From the NCBI RefSeq assembly GCF_963675165.1, contig NC_087377.1:8759122-8823121 (forward strand): DNA of 64,000 nt. Direction: 5' to 3'. The DNA is from Halichondria panicea. Lineage: Eukaryota > Porifera > Demospongiae > Suberitida > Halichondriidae. The notes beneath the pieces were generated by a model, which saw only the letters and a list, made by a program, of their open reading frames with translations, ran no database searches and had not been told where the DNA came from. A program made the position numbers and the translations under genes. This document shows positions 22,150 to 34,247 of this stretch, piece by piece (the first letter of the stretch is position 1; each line of letters starts with the position of its first letter).

Positions 22150-22301
22150 AGATGGTTTGTTTGAAGGTGTCTTTGTCCTAGCCGGCCTGAGCCTCAGCCA
22201 TAATCAAACGTAAGCCTCGATTAAACCGCAGCGAAACGCGGATAGTATTCGAGGAGTTTTGTCGTTTCCAATCCCTCTATCTCGTTTATCTATGGTTTTA
22301 C

Positions 22302-23132
22302 ATAGGATTGGCAGTGGGTTTGCCCGTGTTTAGCAATATTTCAATTATTTTGACTCATGTTCAAACTGTTCTATCTCTGCAGGGAAAGGCCACATCAAGA
22401 AACTGGCTGAACAGATAGTTTATTTAGCCTTTTCTCTCTTTGTATCTCTCATTTCATAATCCATAAACATTTTAATGAATGAATATTTTCATTTTAAAAA
22501 TTGCACTATTTCGACGTTTCACCGCTCTTTGTCTGACTGACTAAGTAAGTAAGTAAGTAAGTGAGTAAGTAAGTAAGTTTCTTGCCCAGCATTTACTCCA
22601 AGTACAGCCATCTCCAGGACATTCTGCACAGGGTTTCCAAACGACTACAACCTGGATTACAAAGCGCTTCTTCAGATTTGCGATTGCTTCCACGAGGCAG
22701 ATGACCTCTCAGTCTCTATTTCTCTTACCTAGACAATTCCGCCATCTTTAATGACTCAGCAATTGCGTTGTGGCCAATAATAATAGATAGGCGTGGCTAA
22801 TAAACCGTGCGCCTAAAATCAGTGCAGCAGTGCTTTTCCAGAGCCTGAGGTGTTCCTTTTCTTCACACTGTTCAGCTCTAGCTCCCTTTCTCTGACAGGC
22901 ATGCTATATGCACTGGCTAGATATCATGCTCTTAAAATGGCTGTCATTTAATACTGATTCGCAAATTCAACATAATTATCAAGCAATAAATTATTACTCA
23001 TTATACTATAATTATTAGTCCAGAGATATTCCAGAAGATATCTGATTAGTCCTGTCTTCTCTTCTTGTACTGCCTCTTGACGTTCCACTTTATGCATGTC
23101 ATGATACGTAAACTGTACTGAAAAAGAAAGGG
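22302..23132. other. Intergenic region with a small tetranucleotide repeat
   Basis: About 22540-22577 is a run of AAGT units with one GAGT. No gene recognised in the rest. Confidence 0.55.
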
Positions 23133-23692
23133 AATCCGACTAGAAAAACATTTGCAATGTGAAAAATTGCTAGGATTGGCCAGGGGAACCACAAAAAAGC
23201 GTGGGAACAAGAAATCAGACGAGAGCATAACTCCAATCCGTTACAACGTCATGAACATGTACAATACATAGTATATTAAATAATAGACTGTGTTCCAGAT
23301 CCACCTATCAGCTTCCATCCACCACATCATTCCATGCAGTCACCAGTACGGTCCGTGCATGTTACTACGCATGGATGGACTGTGTGTACCTGTGCTCAAC
23401 ACTGCATGTATTAGGAACATCAATTCATCACAAATCATCATGATTATGTGCCCCACATTCTAAAATGGATGTATAATAAATATATATAGGGATTGGTCAT
23501 CACTCCACCAGTAAAAATTGCGTGGCATATTGGCTGGGAAAACATGGGAAAACTACCAGTATATACATGTGATTGACGTTGTAACGGATTGGAGTTATGC
23601 TCTCGTCTGATTTCTTGTTCCCACGCTTTTTTGTGGTTCCCCTGGCCAATCCTAGCAATTTTTCACATTGCAAATGTTTTTCTAGTCGGATT
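23133..23692. mobile_element. Perfect 119-bp inverted repeat around a 322-bp loop
   Basis: Bases 23133-23251 (starting AATCCGACTAG, ending CAACGTCA) are an exact reverse complement of 23574-23692. The centre (23252-23573) has no gene. The structure suggests a young foldback or TIR element. No clear target duplication is visible at either border. Confidence 0.75.
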
Positions 23693-23697
23693 ATGCT

Positions 23698-23881
23698 ATA
23701 GTGGAACCGGGCTCCTAATGGCCAATTTTAAAGAAAGTGCCAACTGCGATATAATGGCCAGGTACCCAGGTACCAAATGAACAGTTCGTGTATAAAACAA
23801 CCCCATCAACAAAGGCCACCTCTGTATAATGACCAAAGCATTGTTCCCCAGAAGTGTCCGTTATGGAGGGGTTCCACTGTA
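23698..23881. mobile_element. MITE copy 1 (GTGGAACC..GGTTCCAC ends)
   Basis: It starts AGTGGAACCGGGCTCCTAAT and ends GGAGGGGTTCCACTGTA, imperfect inverted ends of about 15 bp. A homologous copy at 33691-33873 shares the internal text (CCAAATGAACAGTT, GTGTATA, GTTCCACTGTA). Both lie at the same distance downstream of receptor genes B and D. Confidence 0.7.
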
Positions 23882-24305
23882 TCTTTAGATACGTCTACCG
23901 GTATATGTGTTTACTTAAGTGTCTAAGTGGCCAGTTCAGAGGTCCTGCGCATGCGCAATGTGGGATGCCAGACAAATAGCAATGCTAGTGAAGTCTGGTT
24001 ACCTGACGGATAGCCACTTCGTTTATGATTACTTGTATGTTAGCATTTGTAGTGTGTATTATGTTTGCATTCCTACAGTAGTTGTGACTGATGTATAATA
24101 ATTATTATGGTATGCAATAATATACCGTATATACAATGATCAAATCGTTGTTTCCATAGTGACAATTATTTTGCTCTCTGAACTCTCCACTTAAAATACT
24201 TGAAACATGCGAAGTGAGAATCCATAAAATTTGTACAGACTGCTAAAAACGTGAACAAGAAAATAAATGAAGTAATGAAAACAATGATAGACCCACTGTT
24301 TTAAG
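23882..24305. other. 3' flank of receptor B, duplicated at receptor D
   Basis: The stretch around 23928-24035 (AAGTGGCCAGTTCA, GATGCCAGACAAATA, AGCCACTTCGTTTATGATT) recurs at 33902-34010 beyond receptor D. It records the gene duplication. No gene. Confidence 0.65.
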
Positions 24306-27300
24306 CTAATTGAATTGCACATGTCCATAAGAAAGGTTCTCCTGGGTGTGGGGGTCTGGTTTAATGTCCTCGTATATCGGTCCCTTCAATTGAGCTGACT
24401 GTTGAACATGACCATAGGCAAGATTGTCCTGAGTGTGGGGGTCTACTTTAAAGGCATCAGAATCTTCGTACACTGGACCCAACTGATGCATGCATGGAGG
24501 TAATAATAATAATAAAAGCAATTCTCAGAGACTGAGCGGCATCACGGTTTGGGTGATTCATTTATGAGGCTTAGACATGCATGGATTATATTTAGTAACG
24601 ACAAATATAATTTAAAACAATCCTCATAGGCATCTATAATTAATATACCGCACAAGTATTGAAGTAAACTGTGTATATTTTTATGTAAAACTCAGTATAA
24701 CGAATAGCATGCATGCATGCATGAGATAAAACAGATTGTCTACATGTTGTATACTGTACATTTAATGTCCACGTATATCGGTCCTTGGTATATTTCGAAG
24801 GGATAAACTTTTGCGGAAAGACCTTTAGATTTTGTACTTAGCCCTCTAGCAACCTTTTAGTGCATGCATATTAATATTCGTGGGGATATATTTTCGCGGT
24901 ACATGCTTAATCAGCAAAAACCGCGAATATGTAAATCCTCAAAATGTAATTACACGCGGTAAGTCACTCACCTTGACAGTCCCAGAAGTGGGAGGGGATT
25001 CAGGTTTGTTGCAATTGGTCATGAGATCTACCTCCTCCTCATCGTTGGTACTGTATAGGGATGTAGACACACTTGAAAGCTAGGTCAATATTACGTATAA
25101 ATACCCTAAGCATTATTGCATGCTATTTCTATGACAACACAACATATTATCAAGCATTCCAATATAGAATACTTGTTATATTATAATATCTTCTAGACGG
25201 TTTCTATATAGATCTATAATAATTATTATTTATGTCAACAGCCGAGGGTCAGTGCTCTAGTTATTTCAGGGAGTCAGGAGTTTTACTGTCAGTCTAAATG
25301 TCTGACAACAAAGTTAAATCTCAAAGGCAACATCTCGCTCCTTTGGGTAAACATTATTGAGCCTGCGACAACGCCTGACTTTGTCTTATGGGAATTACTA
25401 CATACCATGAATACACTTAATTAGCACACAATTTGCGTACTTGTACACACCACAACGGGGTGGAAAACATTCTACTAAGTAAATAATTCATGGTGTACAA
25501 AATGATATGTATACCGGCATTGCATGCCTTTGTGGCACTCTAATTAGCTATGATAAGAGAAATGACAGTTATCACGGCCTTCACTAGCTAATCTCTCAAA
25601 CAAGTGGCCTCACAATAAGGTACGTACGACTCACGTTAGCTTTACTTTAGTTCTTTGTTGCTCCATTTCATGTGATGATACCTTCGGTTCTGCTATACGT
25701 AACAATATTATCAGTGCGAGAAAAAATCACTTACTTCTTGTTTTATTCCAGTAGCATAGAACGATGGCAACGATGACCACAACTATCAATAGAACAATCA
25801 AACAACCAATGATGATTCCAGCGATACAACCACCACCACAACCTCCACCCTGAGGGACAGCAGTTGACTGGGAGGGTGCTTGACTTGGGATGGTGGTAGT
25901 AGCCATGGTAGTGGGTGGAGGAGTGGTTGCTGTATACATGACTATACAAAAAACAAAAAATACTATCATCCCACAGATTATATACATGCTTACGTAGTGA
26001 CAGCAGATTTCACCCATGCAACTTACTTGGGAACATAAGGGTCATAAATGATCTTGTAGCGGCTGGAACAACATCAACTGTAGTGTTGGCACGGAGGACA
26101 ATCCTGATGGTAGAAGTGTAGGATGTGGCAGCCATGAGGTTATCAAAGGTCACTGAATACTGCATCACAGGGCGGGAAAAGTCAGCCATAATTGGATTGC
26201 CATTGGATGGTTCGACAGTTGAGATGATGAGCAGCTCCTCGGGTTGGTAGGGGGTGAGGGGTAGAGTGATAGTGACAGTGTAACTGGTGTCCGTGGATTG
26301 ACCTTGAATGATACCAGTAATATTTTTTCCAGGTACTGCAACGAAAAAAAAATTAGTCTTTGAACAAATACATTATCTCCACCATGCATGTACTCACCAG
26401 TAAAATCAGCTGCCATTGAGCTCATGCACTGGCCATACACAAACTCCACATTGACACCAACATTTTCACGACCCTCAGCTTGGGGTAGTTCAATTTCAAA
26501 ATAATCACCAGTAAAAGTTACAAAAGAGAACATAGGCCCCCTATTACAAGTGTAGCTGTAAGCGGTCGTTTCTATCAGGGATCCTATAATATTCTGCAAA
26601 ATGAAACGAGTGATGAACAAGTGGTCGATGAACAAAACAGCGATACAATCTATTCTACGTCGCTAATCCGGAACATTTTAGTCTGAAACCTTGCAAATCC
26701 AGACAAAATGGCAAAATGAAACGAAAAGAGGAGGGATATGTCAGTAGAATAAGAGGCAATAAGAAAAAAGATGACTCACTGCGCATACGCACCCTTTGCT
26801 AAATCAGCATAATTTTATTAATAAACATGCTCTCAGTACAATGCCCACTGAAAAGGAAACTAAGAGAGTTCACAAGATCCACTCATTAGGAGAGAAAGAT
26901 AGCAAGAGTATAATTATAATTAGAGTATCGAACGTAGGCATACTGTGTATCAGATGTATGTAGAGAATAATGTTACACCGGTCTTGTATCTAGCTATAGC
27001 AGCTTACTTTCTGGCCACATTAATAGCCTTTAATAATGCATTCAGGATGTTCTATCTAATGTACTAACCTGTACAGTCACACGCAGCACAACCACACCGG
27101 TGACATTTTCAGATTGATTGACTAATGCAAAGCTGTAGGTGAGGATCGGGGTAGGGAAATCTGGAGGGAGTGAAATGGGTGAACATTGTTATAATCACAC
27201 CTCTTATGTATATACCTGGATCAATTAAAGTAAGGTTGGAGCTACCCACAGCAGTAGCCAGATCTCCCACTGGAGTCATTGGTGTGACTGTAGGTTGGAT

Positions 27301-29133
27301 GCTGATACAGTAGGGGAAGCCAGCTGCATTGAGTTGCTGTGCAGTGAGTGAAGTCACAGTTGAGGTAACATTGGTTGTGAGGGATGGGTTCCCAAGATCA
27401 GCCACCACATAGCCAGTGATGCAGGTTGGGTAAAGTGTGCTGTCGATCCGATTCCATTCGATGACTGGGTCTATTTCATTGACTACGACATTAACTCCAT
27501 TGATAGCTGCAGGGGAAAACTCAATACAGCTACAACATTAATTACATCTTATACCTGTGAGATTGACTGTGAGGTCCATTGATATACTGACTCCACTAAC
27601 TTCACCAGTCATAGAGGTGGTGTACCCCACAAAGCTGTAGCTGTATAGACACAAGTCTAAGCCATCCACGCTCACTGGTGATGATGATCCTGACACACTG
27701 GTAGTGGGACCACCTTCCTGAGTCACATTCACATGGTACATAGCCACACACCGTGGATCATCAATCACAAAAGCCACTCCAACCATGGACTGTGAGTTTT
27801 GGCTCAACACCAAAATTGGTGTGGTGGTTGCTGCATAAAATGTGTAAAGATCATAGCTGCCAGTTATACTGCCCGTACCGTATACTAGAATATTTTGCGA
27901 GCATCAAACATATGAAAAACGCTGATCACTTCATAAAAATAAAATCGCAAAACTTATGGTATATACTAGTAATTGCACACGATCTATGCCTGAACGCAAT
28001 ACCGTCAGTACTGAATACCGTATAGCGCAACATTTCCGAGGGGCTTAATTTTTCGTTGTTTTCGTGGGTAGTATAATCCTACACCTAAACGAAATTAAAA
28101 ATTAAAAACGTGGCTTCCGGTAAGCAGTCAACCATTCCACGAAATATAAGGACCTCAAAAATTGTGCGCTATATTTGTACAGCTCAGGATAGTGACGTTG
28201 AACCTATTGTGGTTTTCGTAGTTTTCCACCACACGAAAATAATCTGCTATACGGTTCCGCACTTATTCGATTTAAGGCGACACTTTTAAACAATTACAAA
28301 GCCAGAAGTCGTTTCTTTTGGAGGTTAAAAAATTATGTTGAAGTCCTGGTGTCGCATATTTAGAGGGTTGCATCTAATTGGAGGTTACTCTACTATCCTT
28401 GATTATAGGTCGCTTAAATTTCATTGTTTCTTGCGGCCTGGAATCGAGGCTGTGGTTTGACCTCTATATTGAGGACGCGATATAAAACAATAATTGTCAA
28501 CGCAGCAGTGGCTACTTTTAGAGATCAGAAAATTGGAAAACATTGAGGCTGACGGTGTCACATATTTGGAGGGTCGCTTTAAATCGAAACCAAGGATACC
28601 TGGTATATCAAGAAGTTCGTTTACTAGTAGAGCATCGTTAGGATTAGCATCTTCACACTGCACAGTGGTCCCGTTCAATGACACATCAGCTCTGAAAGTT
28701 AGACTGACATCAACAATGTTTACACCTTGTACAGCACTTGGAGTTAAGCCAGTCACATTAGCTGTGAAGATGCCACATGTGGTAGTGCTCCCGACAACAG
28801 CCTGAGCTGCAATTACTATGATAGTGTCACTCTCATTGGGACACTGTCCTGTAAAAGCACTGCCCTGCCAAATTACAGCAGCAGTATCAGTACATGAGAG
28901 CTCCACATTCTGCCCAGGACAATACAGTTGTTGAGCTGTAGAAACAAGTACACAGTTTAACGTTTATAGATAATATAATTTATATGCATGCGAGAAATTT
29001 TATAAGCATACCATTACCATAGCTCCTGATAACGGTACGAAGAAGGACTAGATCTAGGAGTAAAATCTTCAAAACCTGAGTAATATGGATGGATAAGTGT
29101 TAATAGACCTAGATCTAGTATGATTACTTTCAT
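24306..29133 (-). CDS. Receptor B: Ig/FN3 ectodomain, one TM helix, ITAM-like tail
   Basis: Twelve exons (29133-29128, 29075-29012, 28935-28600, 27830-27555, 27506-27216, 27160-27069, 26593-26398, 26335-26027, 25929-25735, 25689-25635, 25050-24972, 24482-24306) give 691 codons without a stop, with the same intron phases as receptors A and D. Exons 1-2: signal peptide (MKVLKILLLDLVLLRTVIRS). Exon 3: Ig-like domain unlike that of A and D (CPGQNVELSCTDTAAVIWQG). Exons 4-8: four FN3-like units. Exon 9: Thr/Pro stalk, GGGCGGGCIAGII, membrane helix and YWNKTRS. Exon 12: PVYEDSDAF...NLAYGHV then PIYEDIKP...NLSYGHV, paired tyrosine motifs. Intron 3 contains two MITEs. It is a likely surface receptor; ligand unknown. 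Confidence 0.85.
28018..28175. mobile_element. MITE fragment in intron 3 of receptor B (GAGGGGCTTAATTTT family)
   Basis: CCGTATAGCGCAAC and GAGGGGCTTAATTTTTCG, a central TTCCGGTAAGCAGTCAACC, and TTGTGCGCTATA at the right. The same order of blocks recurs at 55936-56060. A related piece lies in gene C (30366-30455). Confidence 0.55.
28266..28588. mobile_element. MITE in intron 3 of receptor B
   Basis: TTCGATTTAAGGCGACAC at the left is inverted at the right (GGGTCGCTTTAAATCGAA). The insert is 323 bp and ends 12 bp from exon 3. Repeated TTTGGAGG / TATTTAGAGG motifs occur inside. No coding content. Confidence 0.7.
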
Positions 29134-29504
29134 AGCTGCTTGACAGGGAACAGGGACTCGACTGCGTTCAGCTAGCTGCTTTTTGTTGTAGTGCTGTAGC
29201 TAGCTAGCTAGCTGTACTGTAAAGCTAGCTGTGGCGTGGCCTGAAGGAAAAGGATTTCTACTGTGGCGTGACCGGAAGGAAAAGGATTTTTTAGGGATTG
29301 GTTCAAGCAACAGCCCCACCCTCGAGTTGAGCTCTGGATGAGCTCCTCTCCTCGCTCTAATCTAGATAGAATAGTGATTGTGTGAAAATAACCAGATTTT
29401 TGTTGGCTGCTAATTGGTTCTCAGTCTGTGATCACTCGGGGTAAATAAAGGTTTTTAGATATAGATCTAACTAATAGCTTATAAACTGTACCATACTTCT
29501 ACAG
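29134..29504. other. Spacer between divergent receptor genes B and C
   Basis: It lies between the start of B and the first recognisable exon of C. An AGCTAGCTAGCTAGC run occurs at about 29200-29215, and a duplicated GTGGCGTG..GGAAGGAAAAGGATTT at 29232-29288. No start exon for C was found. Promoter function for B is inferred from position only. Confidence 0.4.
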
Positions 29505-32059
29505 CTCAACAACTGTACTCATTGTCCTTGGAAGAATGTGGAGCTCTCATGTACTGATACTGCTGCTGTAATTTGGCAGGGCAGTGCTTTTACAAGGCAG
29601 TGTCCCAATGAGAGTGACACTATCACAGTAATTGCAGCTCAGGCTGTTGTCGGGAGCACTACCACATGTGGAAACTTCACAGCTAATGTGACTGGCTTAA
29701 CTCCGAGTCCTGTACAAGGTTTAAACATTGTTGCTGTCAGTCTAACTTTCAGAGCTGATGTGTCATTGAACAGGACCACTGTGCAGTGTGAAGATGCTAA
29801 TCGTAACGATGCTCTACTAGTAAACAAACTTCTTGATATACCAGGTTTGTATATGCAGTAATAATTATGTATAAGCTTATAACTGCTAAGATCTTTAGTC
29901 GATCATAATAATTGTCTTCAACACGTCAAATTTTATGCAGTAACCACCACACCAACATTGCTGTTGAGCCAAAACTCACAGTCTATAGCTGGAGTGGCTT
30001 TTGTGATTGATGATGCCCGGTGTGTCACGACCTATCATGTCATTGTGACTCAGGAGGGTGGTCCCTCAACCAGTGTGTCCAGATCATCATCACCAGTGAT
30101 CGTGGGTGATTTGGACTTGTGCTGAGGTGAGATTAATTGTGAGGTTCACTGATGCACTGACTCCACTCACTACTCCAGTCATGGAGGTGGTGTACCCCAC
30201 AAAGCTGTAGCTGTATCTTCCCCCACTGTGCTGGCATCCACCCTACCGTCACACCAATGACTCCAATGGGGCCTCTAGCTATACTGCTGTGGGTAGCTCA
30301 ATCACTCTAATTAATCCAGGTAAACTGCATGCACAAATACCTCAGTCTGTAAACTCTGTACACTGCATGTATAGAGTGCGAAAATTTCGAGGCGCTTAAT
30401 TTTCGCACAAACAATTAAACAATTAGAGGAAAAATGTTGCGCTATACGGTACCTCTTTATCAAGTCGTTAATCACTTCAATATTATGCTTCTGTACATTC
30501 TACTCCAATGCTCTCACATTCCTTCACTCTGACTAATGGTACCATAAGTTTGTGGATCACTGTTCTGGTAAAGGCGTACAATCAATAAAGTTGTGTCAGT
30601 GGCCTCAAAGAGAACGTTATGTGTGATACTATTTTATGCAGGAATCTGAGGTGCAATCACGTACCTATCAGTACACTAATGGTAATGGAGTTGTTTCTTT
30701 AATGATGAGTTTCACTGGTGTCTTTTTTATGATCAAATTGCCTGGAGCGGAGGGTCAAGTTATCCAAGTCACTGTGATGTTCATGAATGAACAGTGTAGC
30801 AGTTTTGAATCAGCCAATTATATTAGTGAGAATACATGCATGCATGTACTGAAAATATTATATGCACTACAAATTTCAGTTCCAAGCTCGGAAATATCTA
30901 ACGTAACTCAAGGTGAAACTACTGCTACCAGTCACAGTATCACAGTCACTCTACCACTAACGGTGTACCCATCTGGGGAACTACTAATCGTTTCGACTGT
31001 ATCACCTCCTGACAGTGCTCTTATAATGAACAACTTTACGGGACCCTCGATAAAATACACAGTGGCATTCAATAATCTGAAGCCAGCTACTGAATACATC
31101 TTCAGCATAAGGATTGTCCTTCGCACTGACAATACAATGAATGTGGTTGCACCGGTGACTGGAGTGTTCACCATGCACAGCACCCAGTAAGTCAATCTAT
31201 AATTAGCACTTCAACACACTTCAACACATACAGTTTTTTCTCCCCAGTTCCATCTGTAATGATCATCAGCAGTGCTGGACAGCAAACGTCATCTCCAGCC
31301 TACACTGTCACTCTAACTCTACCTGTGATCAGTTATCCTCGCAGTGAACTTATTATCATCTCCACCCTTACCCTGGCTGATGCGGCACCAATCACCGATG
31401 ACTACCCGCTGTCCTCGCAATACTTTGTTACATTCCATGGTATAAATGCCGGTGTGGAGTATTCGTATGTAATTAGGATTGTGCTACGAAGGAGAAACAG
31501 TATTAATGTGTCCATTCCATTGACAGGATCATTCACAATAAGTAAGACTGAATTGCTGTGTTAAAATTTGTACATTATCATAATTATGGCATATCATTGT
31601 TTGTTCTGCTCCTTCTAACAATAATTATGAGCAGATGTTTATAAATTAACTTTCACTTATTACTACAAGCTTGCACACATTAATACCTGTCCAGTATAAT
31701 TATAATGTACAATAATACATGCATGATTAATTTTCGATATCCATTATTGTCATATTGACTTGTTTATAACTTCTCTGCTTTTGTTCTATACAGTGACATC
31801 CTTCTCAACTGGAGCTACTGTTGCCCTCACATTTGCCCTGACGTTCCTGTTGACTCTGATTCTTGTAGTGTCCCTTGGTGTCCTCGGTGTGCTGGCAGTT
31901 AACAAGTGTAGGAGGTCCGAGAAGGTAAATCTGCACTCTGAAACTGAAATGAGACCACCACCTGTGATATATGAAGAGCCTGAGGCCATTAAACCAGACC
32001 CCCTAGCTCACCCAGGGGAATGCTGCATATGGAGAAATAGTTTACTGAACATTTCATAA
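29505..32059 (+). pseudogene. Receptor C: decayed inverted paralogue of receptor B
   Basis: Plus-strand exons match the B family in order. 29505-29844 is the Ig-like exon, very close to exon 3 of B but with a 4-bp insertion near its start. 29941-30121 is the first half of an FN3 exon. 30122-30216 is the second half in reverse orientation. 30217-30319 and about 30495-30570 are damaged FN3 parts. 30642-30825, 30880-31186 and 31248-31541 are better-kept FN3 exons, and 31794-32059 is the TM helix and tail. No signal-peptide exon was found. The last FN3 exons join out of frame at my predicted borders. The tail keeps VIYEEPEAIKPDP, then shifts frame before the second tyrosine motif. The membrane-proximal part has two FN3 units and no Thr-rich stalk, unlike A, B and D. 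Confidence 0.8.
30122..30216 (-). other. Micro-inversion inside receptor C
   Basis: This 95-bp stretch is the reverse complement of the expected continuation of the FN3 exon. It contains GTGGTGTACCCCACAAAGCT, which reads in gene B's plus-strand orientation, while the bases on either side read as gene C. Confidence 0.8.
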
Positions 32060-32877
32060 CTGAACTAACTTCCCACAGATTACATGCATGATGCGCAATA
32101 TGATTTTAGCTGAAGTATAGATTCACTCCTCCATATAAACACTGTACATAATTATTAGCAAATGAATTCATGTACGATATGATCTATAGCTATACACCAA
32201 CAATCATGTAAAAGCGATGTAATGACAAAAAAATCATTGTGTGTACAATCAAATGCAGTTGTGTATATGTTAGTGTAGCTATACCTATGCACATCAGGGA
32301 TGAATAGGCACAATCAACATTGCAGGTCCATTAATTAAAGGTTTATATAGGGCCATTAGGCATTGAATTAATAGTCAATAAGATTCTAGACGATGGTCAA
32401 TAGAGTGTGGCATGGCGATATGCATGATTGCATGACACAATAAAAGTATAGCCCCAGATTCTCCAGTCTGAACCAAAGATACTGACATGAACTTTTCAAT
32501 AAGACACACAAAAGTAGAGCACTAGATCTTGTACTATGATTATAATTGTATGATAGTGAAAGTGATAGATACATGTAGTGTCAGCAAGATTACACAAAAG
32601 TCCGCCCCCTTTGTAAACAAAAATATATCATGTTACACTGGTTAGAGTTTTCTTAGGACATAACACAGCAGCTATAAGGTCCGCCTTCAGAGCGTGTATA
32701 TGTGAAATAACTTTGTCTTGTGTCTTGGGTGAGATCCAGAGGAGGAGTTTTTGCTGTTTTCGACCCAACCCTAGTGCTGGACCCAACTGTTAAAGATCGT
32801 GCCCCACCCACCCCCATCTAGTTGGAGCATGCAAGACTATACCAACCCATAATCTTGTTTTCAAACTTTTTGTTACT
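32060..32877. other. Intergenic region downstream of receptor C
   Basis: No gene or clear repeat recognised; AT-rich sequence with short palindromes. Confidence 0.45.
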
Positions 32878-33182
32878 CCAGTGCGCATACTCTCCTATTT
32901 TTGTTTTTGTATTATTATCTTTATGGCTATTCCAGCTCTTCGAAGTACGTCTACCTTGATATACCAGCCATTTGGTTTGGTACCGCACAAAACTCGCTAT
33001 TCTGTATACTGCATGCATGGCCAGTATACTGCTGACCCAAACTACTTTGAACGAACCTCCCACCAAAGGACAACCTCCGAAAAGAGGACATGCCAAACTG
33101 TCCTTTATTCAGAGGTTCCTCTGTATCGAGGTGACTGTAATTAATTCAGAGAGCTGGATTAGTTAGCGAGAGTCTACTGTAC
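32878..33182. mobile_element. MITE, CAGTAGACTCTC family, degenerate left end
   Basis: The right end GCGAGAGTCTACTGTA is the same as in the element at 9565-10457. Internal blocks (GCTATTCCAGCTCTTCGAAG, CCAGCCATTTGGTTTGG) match that family. The left end is diverged (CCAGTGCGCATACTCTCC). Confidence 0.6.
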
Positions 33183-33690
33183 ATGTATATGGTATAAGCC
33201 ACAGATATTTCATATATAATTATGTGGCCAGTATAGCGTCTGTTATTGACAAAAACACATAGCTATAAAAGCCTGCATGTTTCATACATTTGCTAAGCGA
33301 ATTAATTTGAATGTTAGCTTTCAGCATAATTATAACCTCAGCATGACATAATTAATATACGATCTTACTTGCTTTCAATGGAAAATATATATTCAGGGAA
33401 AGCCATGCAGCTAGCTATAGTATTGCACAGCCTGTCCTGCTATTTAATGCCGTTAGAATGGGGGCTGCAATTCAGAAATTTGAGTCCAATAAAACTATAT
33501 ACACCTAAGAAAATTTATAAGCTAAGGCACATGCATCATATTGACATAGTATATAGTATTACTATAGCTACGCCCAAGACGCCAAATTAAACAACTAATA
33601 TAATTATTATCAATGAGTCATCATACGTGTCCTAATTATCTCACAAAATAATTAACTAGAGTCTAGGTATCTTAATTGCTTGTGTCTACA
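33183..33690. other. Intergenic region
   Basis: No gene or repeat family recognised. Confidence 0.4.
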
Positions 33691-33873
33691 GTGAAATCCC
33701 TCCTAATGGCCACTCTTGAAGATAGGCCAACTGCAATATAACAGCCACTCAGGCACCCATATCCCAAATGAACAGTTTGTGTATAGCAACCCCTCAACGA
33801 AGGTCACTTCTGAGTAATGGCCACCAACATTACATTGTTTCTCAAAAGTGTTCGTTAGAGGGGTTCCACTGTA
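33691..33873. mobile_element. MITE copy 2 (GTGGAACC family)
   Basis: It starts ACAGTGAAATCCCTCCTAAT and ends GAGGGGTTCCACTGTA, homologous over its length to 23698-23881. It sits at the equivalent position downstream of receptor D, so it was probably present before B and D separated. Confidence 0.7.
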
Positions 33874-34247
33874 TCTAGTTGTATTATGTGTGTACCTATG
33901 TGTCTAAGTGGCCAGTTCAAAGGTTATGCGCATGCACGATGTGGGATGCCAGACAAATATAGTGAAGTCCAGTTACCGGACAAATAGCCACTTCGTTTAT
34001 GATTTATTTGCATGCATGTTAGTGTATATATATAATATTATAATAATTGTTTTCCTGAACATGATACTGTAGTTTTGACTGTATAATAATTATGGTATAC
34101 AATACAAATCGCAGTGGATTTGTTTCAGTATGATGACATTGAGCTCTTCCTTCAAACACCAAACTTTAAGTAAGAACGCATGAATTGTACAGACTGCTAA
34201 AAATGTGTGATAAAAATCATCTGAAGTAAATGAATAGACTCACTGTT

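Larger units (their letters stand above)
17635..22294. mobile_element. P-element-like autonomous transposon E2
   Basis: TIRs start CATAGATAAA at 17635 and end TTTATCTATG at 22294; both continue into AGAGGGATTGGAAACG. The exact 7-bp duplication GTTTTAC lies on both sides (17628-17634 and 22295-22301). Subterminal GCGTTTCG motifs occur near both ends in inverted orientation. Inside are a six-exon transposase (plus strand) and a convergent second gene (minus strand), both with long intact frames, so the element may be complete. Confidence 0.9.

Noticed and set aside
28494-28805. 103-codon plus-strand frame
   Set aside because: Antisense of the receptor B Ig-like exon and a MITE.
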